Positions 33,025 to 41,128 of a stretch of 64,000 nucleotides of DNA are shown here, piece after piece. The stretch is taken from contig NZ_BSTD01000007.1 of NCBI RefSeq assembly GCF_030269325.1, positions 434,001 to 498,000 of the forward strand, written 5' to 3'. The stretch is from Amycolatopsis sp. NBRC 101858. Its GTDB lineage: Bacteria > Actinomycetota > Actinomycetes > Mycobacteriales > Pseudonocardiaceae. Under the pieces are notes generated by a model. The model was not told the origin of the DNA and made no database searches. It was given only the letters and a program-made list of their open reading frames with translations. Every line of letters begins with the position of its first letter. Positions within the stretch are counted from its first letter, which is position 1. Made by a program: the position numbers and the translations under genes.

Positions 33025-34239
33025 TCAGGGCACGAGCTGGTCCACCGGTGTCCGGGCCGCGCGACGGCGATCCACCGCGAACCCGGCCACCGCCAGGACG
33101 AGCCCGATCGCGCTCACCGCCACCCCCGCCCACGCCGTGGCGCGGTAACCCAGCCCGGTCGCGATGACCACGCTCCCCAGCGCCGCCCCGAGGCTGTTGG
33201 CCGTGTTGAACGCCGACTGGTTCAGCGCCGCGCCCATCAGCTGGGCGCCCGGGGCCACCGCGATCAGCCGGGCCTGCAGTACCGGGCCCAGGAACAGGAT
33301 CGTCCCGCCGATCAGGAACGCGCCGGTGAACAAGCCGAACGCCGAGCCCACGGTCAGTCCGAAGTAGACGTTCGCGGCGATCACCGCGGCGAAGCCCACC
33401 ACCATGGCCCGCCGCAGGTTCCGGTCGGCCTGCCAGCCGCCCAGGAAGTTCCCGGCCGTCATGCCGAGACCGACCGCGACGAGGGCCCACGGGACGGCGC
33501 CCGGGGACAGCCCGGTGACCGACGTGGTGATCGGCGCGAGGTAGCTGTCGACGGCGAAGAACCCGGCGATCCCGATCGACGCCGTCACCGCGACGAGCCA
33601 CACCTGCGGGCTGCGCAGCGCGCGCAGCTCGTCGGCGGGCGACCCGCCCGCCGCCGGCGCGTCCGGCACCGTGGCCGCCACCGCCACCAGGGCGAGCAGG
33701 AAGACGCCGGCGATGAGCAGGTACGCCGTCCGCCAGCCGGCGGTCTGCCCGAGCCGGGTGATCACCGGGACGCCCGCGACGTTGGCCACGGTCAGCCCGC
33801 TCAGCACCACGGCGAACCCGCGGCCCTCGCTGCCCGGCCCCATCAGCGTCGCCGCCAGCAGGCCGGCGGCCCCGAAGTACGCGCCGTGCGGCAGGCCCGC
33901 GGCGAACCGGGCCACCAGCACCAGGCCGAACGTCGACGCCACCGCCGAGGCGACGGTGCCGAGCACGAACAGCACCAGCAGCCCGAGCACCAAACGTTTG
34001 CGCCGCATCCGCGCGGTGATCGTGGCGAGCACGGGCGCGCCCACGACCACGCCCAGCGCGTACGCGGTGATCATCCACCCCGCCCGCGCGACCGAGTCCG
34101 GTTCGGCGTTCCCCAGCACGCTGCGCGCGATGTCCGGCAGCAGCCCGGCCGGCACGAACTCGGTCAGCCCGATCGCCACCGAGCCGAGAGCCAGAGCCAG
34201 CAGGGCCGCCCACCGGCGCCGCCGGGAGAGATCATCCAT
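33025..34239 (-). CDS. MFS drug/sugar transporter (AraJ/Cmx-like)
   Basis: 404 residues with 12 hydrophobic helices. The N-terminus TEFVPAGLLPDIARSVLGNAEPDSVARAGWMITAYALGVVVGAPVL and the loop RMRRKRLVLGLLVLFVLGTVASA match the DHA1 drug-efflux family of MFS exporters (AraJ, chloramphenicol-type). The central loop (SPADELRALRSPQVW) is short. It is divergent from the ROK regulator with 59 bases between; the ROK gene's role is usually sugar-linked, so arabinose/sugar efflux is as likely as drug efflux. Confidence 0.8.
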   Translation of the reverse strand: MDDLSRRRRWAALLALALGSVAIGLTEFVPAGLLPDIARSVLGNAEPDSVARAGWMITAYALGVVVGAPVLATITARMRRKRLVLGLLVLFVLGTVASAVASTFGLVLVARFAAGLPHGAYFGAAGLLAATLMGPGSEGRGFAVVLSGLTVANVAGVPVITRLGQTAGWRTAYLLIAGVFLLALVAVAATVPDAPAAGGSPADELRALRSPQVWLVAVTASIGIAGFFAVDSYLAPITTSVTGLSPGAVPWALVAVGLGMTAGNFLGGWQADRNLRRAMVVGFAAVIAANVYFGLTVGSAFGLFTGAFLIGGTILFLGPVLQARLIAVAPGAQLMGAALNQSAFNTANSLGAALGSVVIATGLGYRATAWAGVAVSAIGLVLAVAGFAVDRRRAARTPVDQLVP

Positions 34240-34249
34240 TCCGGCGACT

Positions 34250-34292
34250 TTAGCAACGCTGTTGCGTTAATACCAGATCCCGGCGGTAGGGT
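34250..34292. promoter_or_regulatory. ROK/MFS divergent control region
   Basis: GCAAC (34253-34257) and GTTGC (34261-34265) are 5-bp inverted arms, extended imperfectly by TTA...TAA, which resembles operators of ROK repressors. TAGGGT (34287-34292) is a -10 box 6 bases before the GTG of the ROK gene, implying a leaderless transcript. The whole 59-base gap 34240-34298 is thus operator and promoter. Confidence 0.5.
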
Positions 34293-34298
34293 GACGCC

Positions 34299-35396
34299 GT
34301 GCACCTGGCTTTCCTGCGGGACTACCACGAAGCGCTGGTGATCGCGCTGGCCCGGACCGTGCCCACGCTCGAACGCGGCACCGTCGCCGAGCTCACCGGG
34401 CTGACCCCGCAGGCCGTGTCGAAGGTGCTCGCCCGGCTGGTCGACGAGGGCCTGCTCGAACCGGCCGGCGTGCGGCGCCCGGCGCGCGGCAAGCCGGCCG
34501 CGGTCTACCGCCTGGTCCCCGGCAGCCGCCACGCGATCGGGGCGCACGTGACCCGCCGCGAACTGCGCCTGGTCCTCGCCGACCTGGCCGGCACCGTCCG
34601 CGCTTCGGTCGCGACACCGCTACCGGCCGACTTCACGCCGGACCAGCTGCTGGACGAGCTGGCGGCCGGCGTCACGGCGATGATCGCCGAGCACCGCCTC
34701 GCCACCCCCGAGCTCGCCGGGGTCGGCATCGGCATGATCGGGCCGCTCGACCAGTCGACCGGCACCGTCCGCGGCGCCCACCGGCTGCGGCACTGGCGTG
34801 ACGTCCCGCTGGCCGAACTCGCGCAGCGGCGCCTGGGCCTGCCCGTGGTCCTGGACAAGGACGTCACCGCCGGCGTGACGGCCGAAGCCTGGCGCCGCGG
34901 AACGTCCTTCCGCGACGCGGCCCTGGTCGTGGTCGACGCCGGGGTCGGCGCCGGCCTGTGGCTGGGCGGCGCCGCCCACCGCGGCTCGCACACCAACGCG
35001 AGCGAGTTCGGCCACGCGGTCGTCCAGCTCGACGGCCCGCGCTGCGCCTGCGGCCGGAACGGGTGCCTGGAAGCGGTCCACGAGCAGGCACCCGACCCCG
35101 CCGCGGCGGCCGCGGTGCTCGCGACCGGCGTGGTCAACCTCCTCCAGACCCTCGACCTGGGCCACATCGTCCTCGGCGGCGCGGACCTGCTCCCCCACGG
35201 CGAGCTCTACCGCGAAGCCGTCGAACACGCGGTGCGCACCCAGGTGCCGGGCGCCGACTGGCTCACGGTGGAGGTCTCCCTGACGTCGCTGGGCACGGAC
35301 GTCGTGGCGGCCGGCGCGGCCATGCAGGTGCTCAACGCCCGCCACGGCTTCCCGGACCCGACCCGGCCCCGCGAGCCCGCGGTCCTTCGCGGGTGA
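34299..35396 (+). CDS. ROK family transcriptional regulator
   Basis: 365 residues from a GTG that lies 6 bases after its own -10 box. A MarR-like winged helix at 10-65 (VPTLERGTVAELTGLTPQAVSKVLARLVDEGLLEPAG) precedes a ROK sugar-kinase-like domain: GVGIGMIGPLDQSTGTVRGAHRL, LDKDVTAGVTAE, the DAGVGAGLWLGG loop and the zinc motif CACGRNGCLEAV. ROK repressors bind sugars or sugar phosphates. It is divergent from the MFS gene, which it probably controls. It converges with zero gap on the aminopeptidase. Confidence 0.85.
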   Translation: MHLAFLRDYHEALVIALARTVPTLERGTVAELTGLTPQAVSKVLARLVDEGLLEPAGVRRPARGKPAAVYRLVPGSRHAIGAHVTRRELRLVLADLAGTVRASVATPLPADFTPDQLLDELAAGVTAMIAEHRLATPELAGVGIGMIGPLDQSTGTVRGAHRLRHWRDVPLAELAQRRLGLPVVLDKDVTAGVTAEAWRRGTSFRDAALVVVDAGVGAGLWLGGAAHRGSHTNASEFGHAVVQLDGPRCACGRNGCLEAVHEQAPDPAAAAAVLATGVVNLLQTLDLGHIVLGGADLLPHGELYREAVEHAVRTQVPGADWLTVEVSLTSLGTDVVAAGAAMQVLNARHGFPDPTRPREPAVLRG

Positions 35397-36179
35397 CTAC
35401 CCCGCGACTTCCGCCTCGCGCCGGGTGAGCACCAGCGGCGCGTCCTCGGTGACGGCGATCGTGTGCTCGGAGTGGGCCGTGCGCGAGCCGTCGGCCGAGC
35501 GGATGGTCCAGCCGTCGGGGTCGAAGACGATCCGGTCGGTCGTGCGGGCGAACCAGGGTTCCAGCGCGAGGGTCAGCCCCGGCCGGAGCTTCAGGCCGCG
35601 GCCCGGGTTGCCCTTGTTGGGCACGTGGAGGTCCTCGTGCATGGTGCGCCCGATGCCGTGGCCGCCGAACTCCGTGTTGACCGGGTAGCCGTACTCGGCG
35701 GCCACCGCCCCGATCGCCGCCGAGACGTCGCCCAGGCGGTTGCCCGGGCGCGCCGCCTCGATCGCCGCCTCCAGCGCCACCTCGGTGGCGCGGATGATCC
35801 GCAGGTCCTCCTCGGCGGCCGTGCCGACGATGACCGTGCGCGCCGAGTCGGCCGCCCAGCCGTCGATGCTGACCGCGAGGTCCGCGGTGACCACGTCGCC
35901 GTCGCGCAGGACGTAGTCGTGGGGCAGGCCGTGCAGGACGGCGTCGTTGACCGACAGGCAGATGACGTTGCGGAACGGCCCCTTGCCGAAGGAAGGCGCG
36001 TAGTCCCAGTAGCACGACTCCGCCCCACGCCGCTTGATCATGCCGCGGGCGTGGTGCTCCAGGTCCAGGAGGTTGACGCCCACGTCGGCGAGCCGGCCGA
36101 CCTCGGAGAGTACTTCCGCCACGAAGCGCCCGGCCACGTGCATGCGGTCGATCTCCGCAGGCGTCTTCAGTTCGATCAC
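35397..36179 (-). CDS. map: type I methionyl aminopeptidase
   Basis: 260 residues from the GTG at 36179 (VIELKTPAEIDRMHVAGRFVAEVL), standard for type Ia enzymes. Catalysis removes the initiator Met from nascent proteins. The five metal ligands are visible: Asp in VVTADLAVSIDG, Asp in AADSARTVIV, His in GGHGIGR, Glu in LALEPWF and Glu in AHSEHTIAV. Substrate-channel His occur in VLHGLP and MHEDLHVPN. A housekeeping map is usually next to adk/secY; this copy is isolated and lies behind a 30-bp palindrome, suggesting a regulated second copy. RBS CGAGG precedes the start. Confidence 0.88.
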   Translation of the reverse strand: MIELKTPAEIDRMHVAGRFVAEVLSEVGRLADVGVNLLDLEHHARGMIKRRGAESCYWDYAPSFGKGPFRNVICLSVNDAVLHGLPHDYVLRDGDVVTADLAVSIDGWAADSARTVIVGTAAEEDLRIIRATEVALEAAIEAARPGNRLGDVSAAIGAVAAEYGYPVNTEFGGHGIGRTMHEDLHVPNKGNPGRGLKLRPGLTLALEPWFARTTDRIVFDPDGWTIRSADGSRTAHSEHTIAVTEDAPLVLTRREAEVAG

Positions 36180-36195
36180 GAGTACCTCGCGTCCC

Positions 36196-36225
36196 AGGGT
36201 GTCGGTATAGTTATACCGACACCCT
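36196..36225. promoter_or_regulatory. 30-bp palindromic operator of the map gene
   Basis: AGGGTGTCGGTATA (36196-36209) and TATACCGACACCCT (36212-36225) are perfect 14-bp arms with a GT spacer. The site starts 17 bases upstream of the map GTG start and contains the likely -10 (TATA-rich) region, so binding would block transcription. The 9-mer TGTCGGTAT occurs in each arm and again in the MarR/FUSC operator at 27456-27499. Confidence 0.75.
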
Positions 36226-36279
36226 AGCCGCTCGCGACCGGCCACCGCCGACGCGGCCCGGGGGAAGCCCGCCCGCCGG

Positions 36280-37269
36280 TCACCCGGTCGCGGCGGCGAA
36301 GAACCGCTCCAGCTCGGCCCGCAGGTCGGGCCCGCACGGCTGGAACACGATCTCGGTGACACCCCGGGCGGCGACCTCGTCCAGCCGTTCCCGGATCTGC
36401 TCGGGCGTGCCGCTCATCGTCACGTCCCGCACCATCTCGTGGCCGCCGGCCTTCCACGCCGCCTGGTCGGCCTCCCCCAGCTCCACGCAGTGACCGGTGT
36501 GGACCGCGAGGTGCCGCTGCCCGGCCGGCGTCCGCTCGACCACCGCCAGCCACTCCGGGCCGCCCGGGAGCTCGCGCACGGCGGCGGGCCCGCCGAATTC
36601 GTAGGCACCGTGGTAGGCCAGCGCCCAGCCGGGCCCGGCGGCCTGGCGCGCGTGCTCGGTGTCGGTCGGTTCTCCTTCGTCGAACACCGTGCCCCACACG
36701 AGATAGGGCACCCACGAGTACTCGCTCATGAACTCGGGCAGCTGCAACGTGACGTACAGCCCGTCGCCGAGGTCCTTGGCCACCCGGTGTCCCTTAGGCC
36801 CCAGCGCCCCGATCAGGACGGGGACGTCGACGGGCCGGGCGGGCGCGTGCCCGGCGGGGTGCAGCATCCGCATCCGCGCGCCTTCCCATTCGACGACGTC
36901 GCCCTGCAGAAGCCCGCGGTAGGCCCGGATGTAGGAGTCCATGTAGGACCAGGTGATCGCGCCGTACCCCATCGCGCGGCGGCCGGTGAACCCGGTGCCG
37001 AACGAGACCGCGACCCGGCCGGGCGCCAGCGCGGCGAGGGTGGCGGTCGCGGCGGCGTTGACCATCGGGTGCCGGAGGCTGGGCACCAGCACGCCGGGGC
37101 CGAGCCCGATCCGCTCGGTCCGCTCGGCGGCCAGCGCGAGGGTCATCCACACGTCGGGGCTCTGCTGCGGGGTGTCGTAGACCCACGCCCGTTTGTAGCC
37201 CAGCTCTTCGGCGACGACGATGTCGTCCGGAGTGGCCAGTGCGGTCGGGAAAGCGCAGGAGACGTCCAT
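36280..37269 (-). CDS. LLM class F420-dependent oxidoreductase
   Basis: 329 residues. It has luciferase-like barrel signs: ELGYKRAWVYDTPQQSPDVWMTLALAAERTERIGLGPGVLVPSLRHPMVNAAATATLAALAPGRVAVSFGTGFTGRRAMG and VPVLIGALGPKGHRVAKDLGDGLY. This matches the methylenetetrahydromethanopterin-reductase-like F420 group. It lies 27 bases downstream of the SMP-30-like gene in the same direction, so the two form an operon under the divergent TetR gene. The substrate is unknown; the pairing with a lactonase suggests catabolism of a cyclic compound (inference). Confidence 0.8.
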   Translation of the reverse strand: MDVSCAFPTALATPDDIVVAEELGYKRAWVYDTPQQSPDVWMTLALAAERTERIGLGPGVLVPSLRHPMVNAAATATLAALAPGRVAVSFGTGFTGRRAMGYGAITWSYMDSYIRAYRGLLQGDVVEWEGARMRMLHPAGHAPARPVDVPVLIGALGPKGHRVAKDLGDGLYVTLQLPEFMSEYSWVPYLVWGTVFDEGEPTDTEHARQAAGPGWALAYHGAYEFGGPAAVRELPGGPEWLAVVERTPAGQRHLAVHTGHCVELGEADQAAWKAGGHEMVRDVTMSGTPEQIRERLDEVAARGVTEIVFQPCGPDLRAELERFFAAATG

Positions 37270-37296
37270 GGGGCCCTCCGTTTCGGCGGGGTCGGT

Positions 37297-38184
37297 TCAG
37301 GGCAGGCCGGCGTGCGGGACCTCGACGCCGACCGCGAGCAGCTGCGCCTCGCGCACCGGACGGCGTTCGTGCTCGGCGAAGGACGGCGCCGCGCAGAGGA
37401 AGAGCGTCCGCCCGTCGTCGCCGCCGAGCATGCAGGCGAAGACCCCGGTGCCGGCGTCGATCTCGTCGAGGATCCGGCCGCCCTCCTGAACCCGCAGGAC
37501 GCGGTTGTGGACGGCGTCGGCCACCCAGATCGCGCCTTCGGCGTCGGCGCAGATGCCGTCGGGGGCCACTTCGAGGCGCTGCACCGCTTCTTCGACGTCG
37601 TCGGTCTCCGGGGTCTGCCCGAACTGCGCCCACACGCGGCGTCCGCTCAGCTCGCCGTCCTCGCCGATGTCGAAGGCGGTCAGCCGCCCGGCGAAGGTCT
37701 CGGCGACGACCAGGACACCGCCGGGCAGGATCACCATGCCGTTGGGAAAGCCGAGGTCCTCGGCGGCGACGGCGACGCTCCCGTCCGGGTCGACACGGGT
37801 GAGCGTGGTGTAGCGCAGCGGCGCGCCCCCCATGAGGTCGAAGCCGAAGTTGCCCACCCAGGCGCGGCCGCGGTCGTCGACGACCATGTCGTTGAGCACC
37901 CCGGAGACCACACCGGACAGATCGGCGTGCTCCGCCAGCTTTCCCGACCCGTCGCGCACGAGGATGCGGTGATCGCGCATCGAGACGACGAGCAGGCGCC
38001 CGTCGGGCAGGAACCCGAGACCCGAAGGCTGTTGTGGCACTTCGGCGACGACCTCGATCCCGCCGTTGCCGTCGATCGCCACGACCCGCTCGGTGTAGAA
38101 GTCCGACACCCACAGCCGCCCGTCGTGCCACCTCGGGCATTCGAGGTAGGAGAAGCCTTCGAGCACGACTGACGGCTGTCCCAT
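37297..38184 (-). CDS. SMP-30/gluconolactonase-like protein
   Basis: 295 residues of beta-propeller. The divalent-metal ligands of the SMP-30 family can be placed: Glu15 in YLECPRWHDGRLWVSDF, Asn in LNDMVVDDRGRAWVGNFGFD and Asp in PDGICADAEGAIWVADAVHNRVLRV. GTGVFACMLGGDDGRTLFLC is a usual C-terminal blade. Such enzymes hydrolyse lactones. It is the first gene of a two-gene operon with the LLM oxidoreductase, divergent from the TetR gene. Confidence 0.83.
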   Translation of the reverse strand: MGQPSVVLEGFSYLECPRWHDGRLWVSDFYTERVVAIDGNGGIEVVAEVPQQPSGLGFLPDGRLLVVSMRDHRILVRDGSGKLAEHADLSGVVSGVLNDMVVDDRGRAWVGNFGFDLMGGAPLRYTTLTRVDPDGSVAVAAEDLGFPNGMVILPGGVLVVAETFAGRLTAFDIGEDGELSGRRVWAQFGQTPETDDVEEAVQRLEVAPDGICADAEGAIWVADAVHNRVLRVQEGGRILDEIDAGTGVFACMLGGDDGRTLFLCAAPSFAEHERRPVREAQLLAVGVEVPHAGLP

Positions 38185-38236
38185 CGCGACCCTCCTCGCG
38201 TCGTCGTCGACCGGTTTCGGGGTGTTTCACTGGTAC

Positions 38237-38254
38237 TAACTGAGCGCACAGTTA
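38237..38254. promoter_or_regulatory. TetR-type palindrome TAACTG-N6-CAGTTA
   Basis: Perfect 6-bp arms (38237-38242 and 38249-38254) lie in the gap between the SMP-30-like gene and the TetR gene. GGTA/TACC extends them discontinuously. Because it directly abuts an ATG at 38257, that ATG is probably not the true TetR start; the later one at 38326 has a good ribosome site. The likely binder is the TetR protein itself. Confidence 0.6.
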
Positions 38255-38325
38255 CCATGACTGCGAGGCCGGGACGTGTCAAGTCCGAGTCGGCGCGCCC
38301 GGCCCCCGAGGAGGGGAGCGCAGCG

Positions 38326-39015
38326 ATGCCGGAGAAGAAGCGCGGCGGCGGAAGACACCCGGCGGCGGCCGCGATGGAGCTCACGACCAGCCTCGGCCCC
38401 GAGACGGTGCCCGCCGAGTTCTGGGGAGAGGACACTCCGCCGGTGGCTCGCGCACTGCTGTCGTCGGCCGTGCAGTGCTTCGCCCGCAAGGGTTTCCACG
38501 CCACGACGACCCGCGACATCACCACCGTCGTCGGCCTCAGCCCGGGCTCGCTGTACGTGCACTTCCCGTCGAAGGAAGCGGTGCTGTTCCGCATCGCCCG
38601 GACCGGCCACGAGCGCGCGCTGGCGGAGTTGCGGGCCCAGCCCGACGACGGCGACCCGCGAAGCCACATCCGGCGCCTGGTGGCCGGGCACGTGTCGTGG
38701 CACGCCCGCCACCACACGGTGGCCCGGGTCTGCCAGTACGAACTGGCGGCGCTCGAGCCGGAGCACCACGGCGAGATCCTCGGCCTCCGGCAGCAGTTTT
38801 CCGCGACGATGCAGGCGGTCGTGGAACGCGGAGTCCGCGAAGGCGCTTTCGACGTACCGGACATCGACCGCGCGGTGCGCGCGATCCTGTCGCTCGGCAT
38901 CGACCTGGTCCGCTGGTACCGCCTCGACGGCGCGGACTCCCCCGAGGCCCTCGGCGAGTCGTACGCGGAACTGGCGGCCCGAATGCTCGGCTCCCCCGGC
39001 GGCCCGCAAGCCTGA
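38326..39015 (+). CDS. TetR/AcrR family transcriptional regulator
   Basis: 229 residues from ATG 38326, chosen because GAGGAGGGG lies 9 bases before it and the alternative ATG (38257) abuts the operator. The HTH is ARALLSSAVQCFARKGFHATTTRDITTVVGLSPGSLYVHFPSKEAVLFRIA, followed by a helical ligand domain with FDVPDIDRAVRAILSLGIDLVRWYR, a pattern of the KstR2/fatty-acid-type TetR group. It probably represses the divergent SMP-30/LLM operon. Its stop codon lies inside the first unit of the intergenic repeat that follows. Confidence 0.85.
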   Translation: MPEKKRGGGRHPAAAAMELTTSLGPETVPAEFWGEDTPPVARALLSSAVQCFARKGFHATTTRDITTVVGLSPGSLYVHFPSKEAVLFRIARTGHERALAELRAQPDDGDPRSHIRRLVAGHVSWHARHHTVARVCQYELAALEPEHHGEILGLRQQFSATMQAVVERGVREGAFDVPDIDRAVRAILSLGIDLVRWYRLDGADSPEALGESYAELAARMLGSPGGPQA

Positions 39016-39308
39016 CGCGCCCGGTTCGGCGAGTGGCTCGTCGTTTGGACGGAGGCCGCGCGGTGTTGCGATGAGGTGGCGCGCTTCCCCGCTCGGGCCG
39101 AAGCTCCAAGCGCGGGCAGCACTTCGACGGCAGATCACCTCCGCGTCCGCGACATCCCCGACGAGGAGCCCCGACCATCCTGCCGCGCCCGGCCCGGCGA
39201 GTGGCTCCCCGTTCGGCCGGAGGTCGCACGGTGTCGTGATGAGGTGGCGAGCTTCCCCGCTCGAGCCGAAGCTCCAAGCGCGGCCTGACGCGCCCGGTTC
39301 GGCGAGTG
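39011..39308. repeat. intergenic tandem repeat, two units of ~105 bp plus a partial
   Basis: Unit 1 (39011-39115) and unit 2 (39180-39284) share long identical stretches, such as GATGAGGTGGCG, GCTTCCCCGCTCG and GCCGAAGCTCCAAGCGCGG, separated by unrelated sequence of 64 bases. A third partial copy, beginning CCTGACGCGCCCGGTTCGGC, is at 39284-39308. Copies 1 and 3 start with an identical 25-base segment. The first copy supplies the TetR stop TGA. No frame through it looks like protein. The remaining stretch to 39564 is non-coding, with an inverted GGGACC/GGTCCC pair at 39479-39500. Confidence 0.6.
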
Positions 39309-39564
39309 ATCACGTACACGAAGAGTAACCACAAGCCGAAGGAATCTCACGACCTACTTCGGCGAAAACCGAGCTGTTTTCAGGAAATCCGCTTCCGTAT
39401 CAGCCCCGCCGATCACTCTGTGTATCAGGGGGTGACTCGGCGCGCATGATCATCACGGTAGGTTTCACGGCGTTCCCAGGGACCCCGACGATGCGGTCCC
39501 CACTTCCCCGTCAACAGCGCGCGCCCCCGGGTGTGTGCTGTTCGCCGTGCCGAAAGGAAGTTGC

Positions 39565-39861
39565 TTGACCGCCACGACGTTGACACAGGTGCTGCGCGAA
39601 ACCCATGCCACCGCCGGGACCACCCGGCTGGTCGTGCGCTGGGACCGCGAGACCGGCTGGGCGCACCTGGCCATCGCCGTTCCCGGCTCCGGCCCCGTTC
39701 GCTTCGGGGGTTTCCACCGGTTCTCCGGGGGAAGCGCCGAAGCCGTCGCCGCCGAGCTCGCCGCCCTCGGGTGCGTGTCCGCTCCGCCGCTGCACCTCGA
39801 CGACACGCTCTCCGAAATCGAAGCCGTGCTGCCGGAGGTGACCCCGGATGCGCGTGGATGA
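39565..39861 (+). CDS. small protein of unknown function upstream of KAS III-like gene
   Basis: About 98 residues from a TTG at 39565, which has AAAGGAAG 5 bases upstream; an upstream GTG at 39535 is possible. It overlaps the next gene by 14 bases, so it is translated with it. The sequence (LRETHATAGTTRLVVRWDRETGWAHLAIAV, FHRFSGGSAEAVAAELAALG, TLSEIEAVLPEV) suggests a small alpha+beta domain with a helical C-terminus. It is not a carrier protein, as there is no DSL/GxDS phosphopantetheine site. I do not recognise the family. Confidence 0.6.
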   Translation: MTATTLTQVLRETHATAGTTRLVVRWDRETGWAHLAIAVPGSGPVRFGGFHRFSGGSAEAVAAELAALGCVSAPPLHLDDTLSEIEAVLPEVTPDARG

Positions 39862-40885
39862 CCTGCACCTCACCGGGATCGGCACCGACGTCGGCGCGCT
39901 GACGCCGGTCGCCGAGCCGCTCGCGGCCGGTGAGTTCACCTCCGCCGACGCCGACCGCACCGGCCAGCTGTCCACCGCCGTCTCGACGCTGCCGGGCCCG
40001 GAACTGGCCGTCCGCGCCGGACGGGAAGCGTTGCGGCAGAGCGAACTCACGACCGGCGGGGCCGCGTGGCCGACGCTGTGCCTGCACGCCGGGATCTACC
40101 ACCCCGGCATCGACTTCTGGCACGCCGCGTCCTACGTCCGCGACCAGCTCGGCCTCGGCGCCGGCCCCGGCCTCACCCTCGAGCTCGGCGCGATGAGCAA
40201 CAGCCTGGTGGCCGGGCTGGACATCGCGGCGAGCGTGCTGCGCGGCCGCCCGGACCACGACGCCGCGCTCATCACCGCCGGCGACCGGTTCGGCGCGCCG
40301 GGCTTCCCGCACTGGAGCACCGACACCGGCATCGTCTACGGCGACGCGGGCAGCGCGGTCGTCCTCTCGCGCCGGCCCGGCCTGGCGCGGATCCGCGCGA
40401 TCGCGTCGTTCACCGACCCGTCGCTGGAAGGACTGCAGCGCGGCGACGAACCGTTCCGCACGGCCAGCGTCACGGCCCACCGGTCCCTCGACATCCGGCG
40501 CCGCAAGCGGCAGTGGCTCGGCCGGCACGGCGGTCCGGCGCACGTCGACACCCGCAACGCCGACGGGGTCACGACGGTCGTGAAGACCGCCCTGTCCGAC
40601 GCGGGGATCGACCTGCCCGACATTGCGAAGATCTGCGCCCCGCACTACGGCCGCCGCCTGGTGCACACGCAGATCCTGCGCCCGCTCGGCGTGCCCGAAG
40701 ACCGCACGATGACCGAGCTGGGGTTGCGCGTGGGGCACCTCGGGGCCAGCGACCAGATCGTGGCGCTCGACCACCTGCTCCGGACCGGCGAAGCGAGCCC
40801 GGGCGACCACGTGCTGCTGCTGGGCATCGGCGTGGGCATGACCTGGACGGCGGTCGTCCTGCAGCTCGGCCCCGCCTGCCGCTGA
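39848..40885 (+). CDS. KAS III-like acyltransferase with Ser in place of the catalytic Cys
   Basis: 345 residues, thiolase fold of the FabH group: GIDFWHAASYVRDQLGLG, GDAGSAVVLSRRPGLARI, then GVTTVVKTALSDAGIDLPDIAKICAPHYGRRLVH and the last motif GLRVGHLGASDQIVALDHLL. FabH has a reactive Cys in an (A)ACAG motif; here the position reads GAM-Ser117-N, so a Ser nucleophile is expected, as in DpsC. His266 (PHYG) and His297 (GHLG) replace the usual His and Asn. Enzymes of this CerJ/DpsC/ChlB group transfer acyl units to sugars, amines or acyl carriers rather than condense. The substrate is unknown. Confidence 0.82.
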   Translation: MRVDDLHLTGIGTDVGALTPVAEPLAAGEFTSADADRTGQLSTAVSTLPGPELAVRAGREALRQSELTTGGAAWPTLCLHAGIYHPGIDFWHAASYVRDQLGLGAGPGLTLELGAMSNSLVAGLDIAASVLRGRPDHDAALITAGDRFGAPGFPHWSTDTGIVYGDAGSAVVLSRRPGLARIRAIASFTDPSLEGLQRGDEPFRTASVTAHRSLDIRRRKRQWLGRHGGPAHVDTRNADGVTTVVKTALSDAGIDLPDIAKICAPHYGRRLVHTQILRPLGVPEDRTMTELGLRVGHLGASDQIVALDHLLRTGEASPGDHVLLLGIGVGMTWTAVVLQLGPACR

Positions 40886-41032
40886 CGGTGCGGGCGCCGC
40901 TGCGGCGCCCGCACCTTCCGGAACGCTTCGGCAGGATCGCGTGAACCCCGGCACGGACCGCAACCACTGCTCCACCCGGCGGGAACCCACACCGACAGCA
41001 GCTGCCACACCTCGTACGCAACGGCGTCCACA

Positions 41033-41128
41033 GTGGACGGACAGGCGCGGCCGGACGAGACCCTCTACTTCCACGACCGCAAGGCCCGCGCGCTCTACTC
41101 CCTGCCGATCCGCTTCGACGGGACGTAA
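41033..41128 (+). pseudogene. possible 3' remnant of a protein gene
   Basis: A plus-strand frame ending TAA at 41128 reads DGQARPDETLYFHDRKARAL and then YSLPIRFDGT in its last 31 codons. It has balanced composition and almost all G/C third positions, quite unlike the stretch upstream (40886-41032). No start codon with a ribosome site could be found. It overlaps the end of the small membrane protein gene on the other strand by 34 bases. This is most likely the tail of a broken gene. Confidence 0.3.

Noticed and set aside
38257..38325. Upstream start of the TetR gene at 38257
   Set aside because: It directly abuts the palindromic operator and lacks a ribosome site, while 38326 has GAGGAGGGG.
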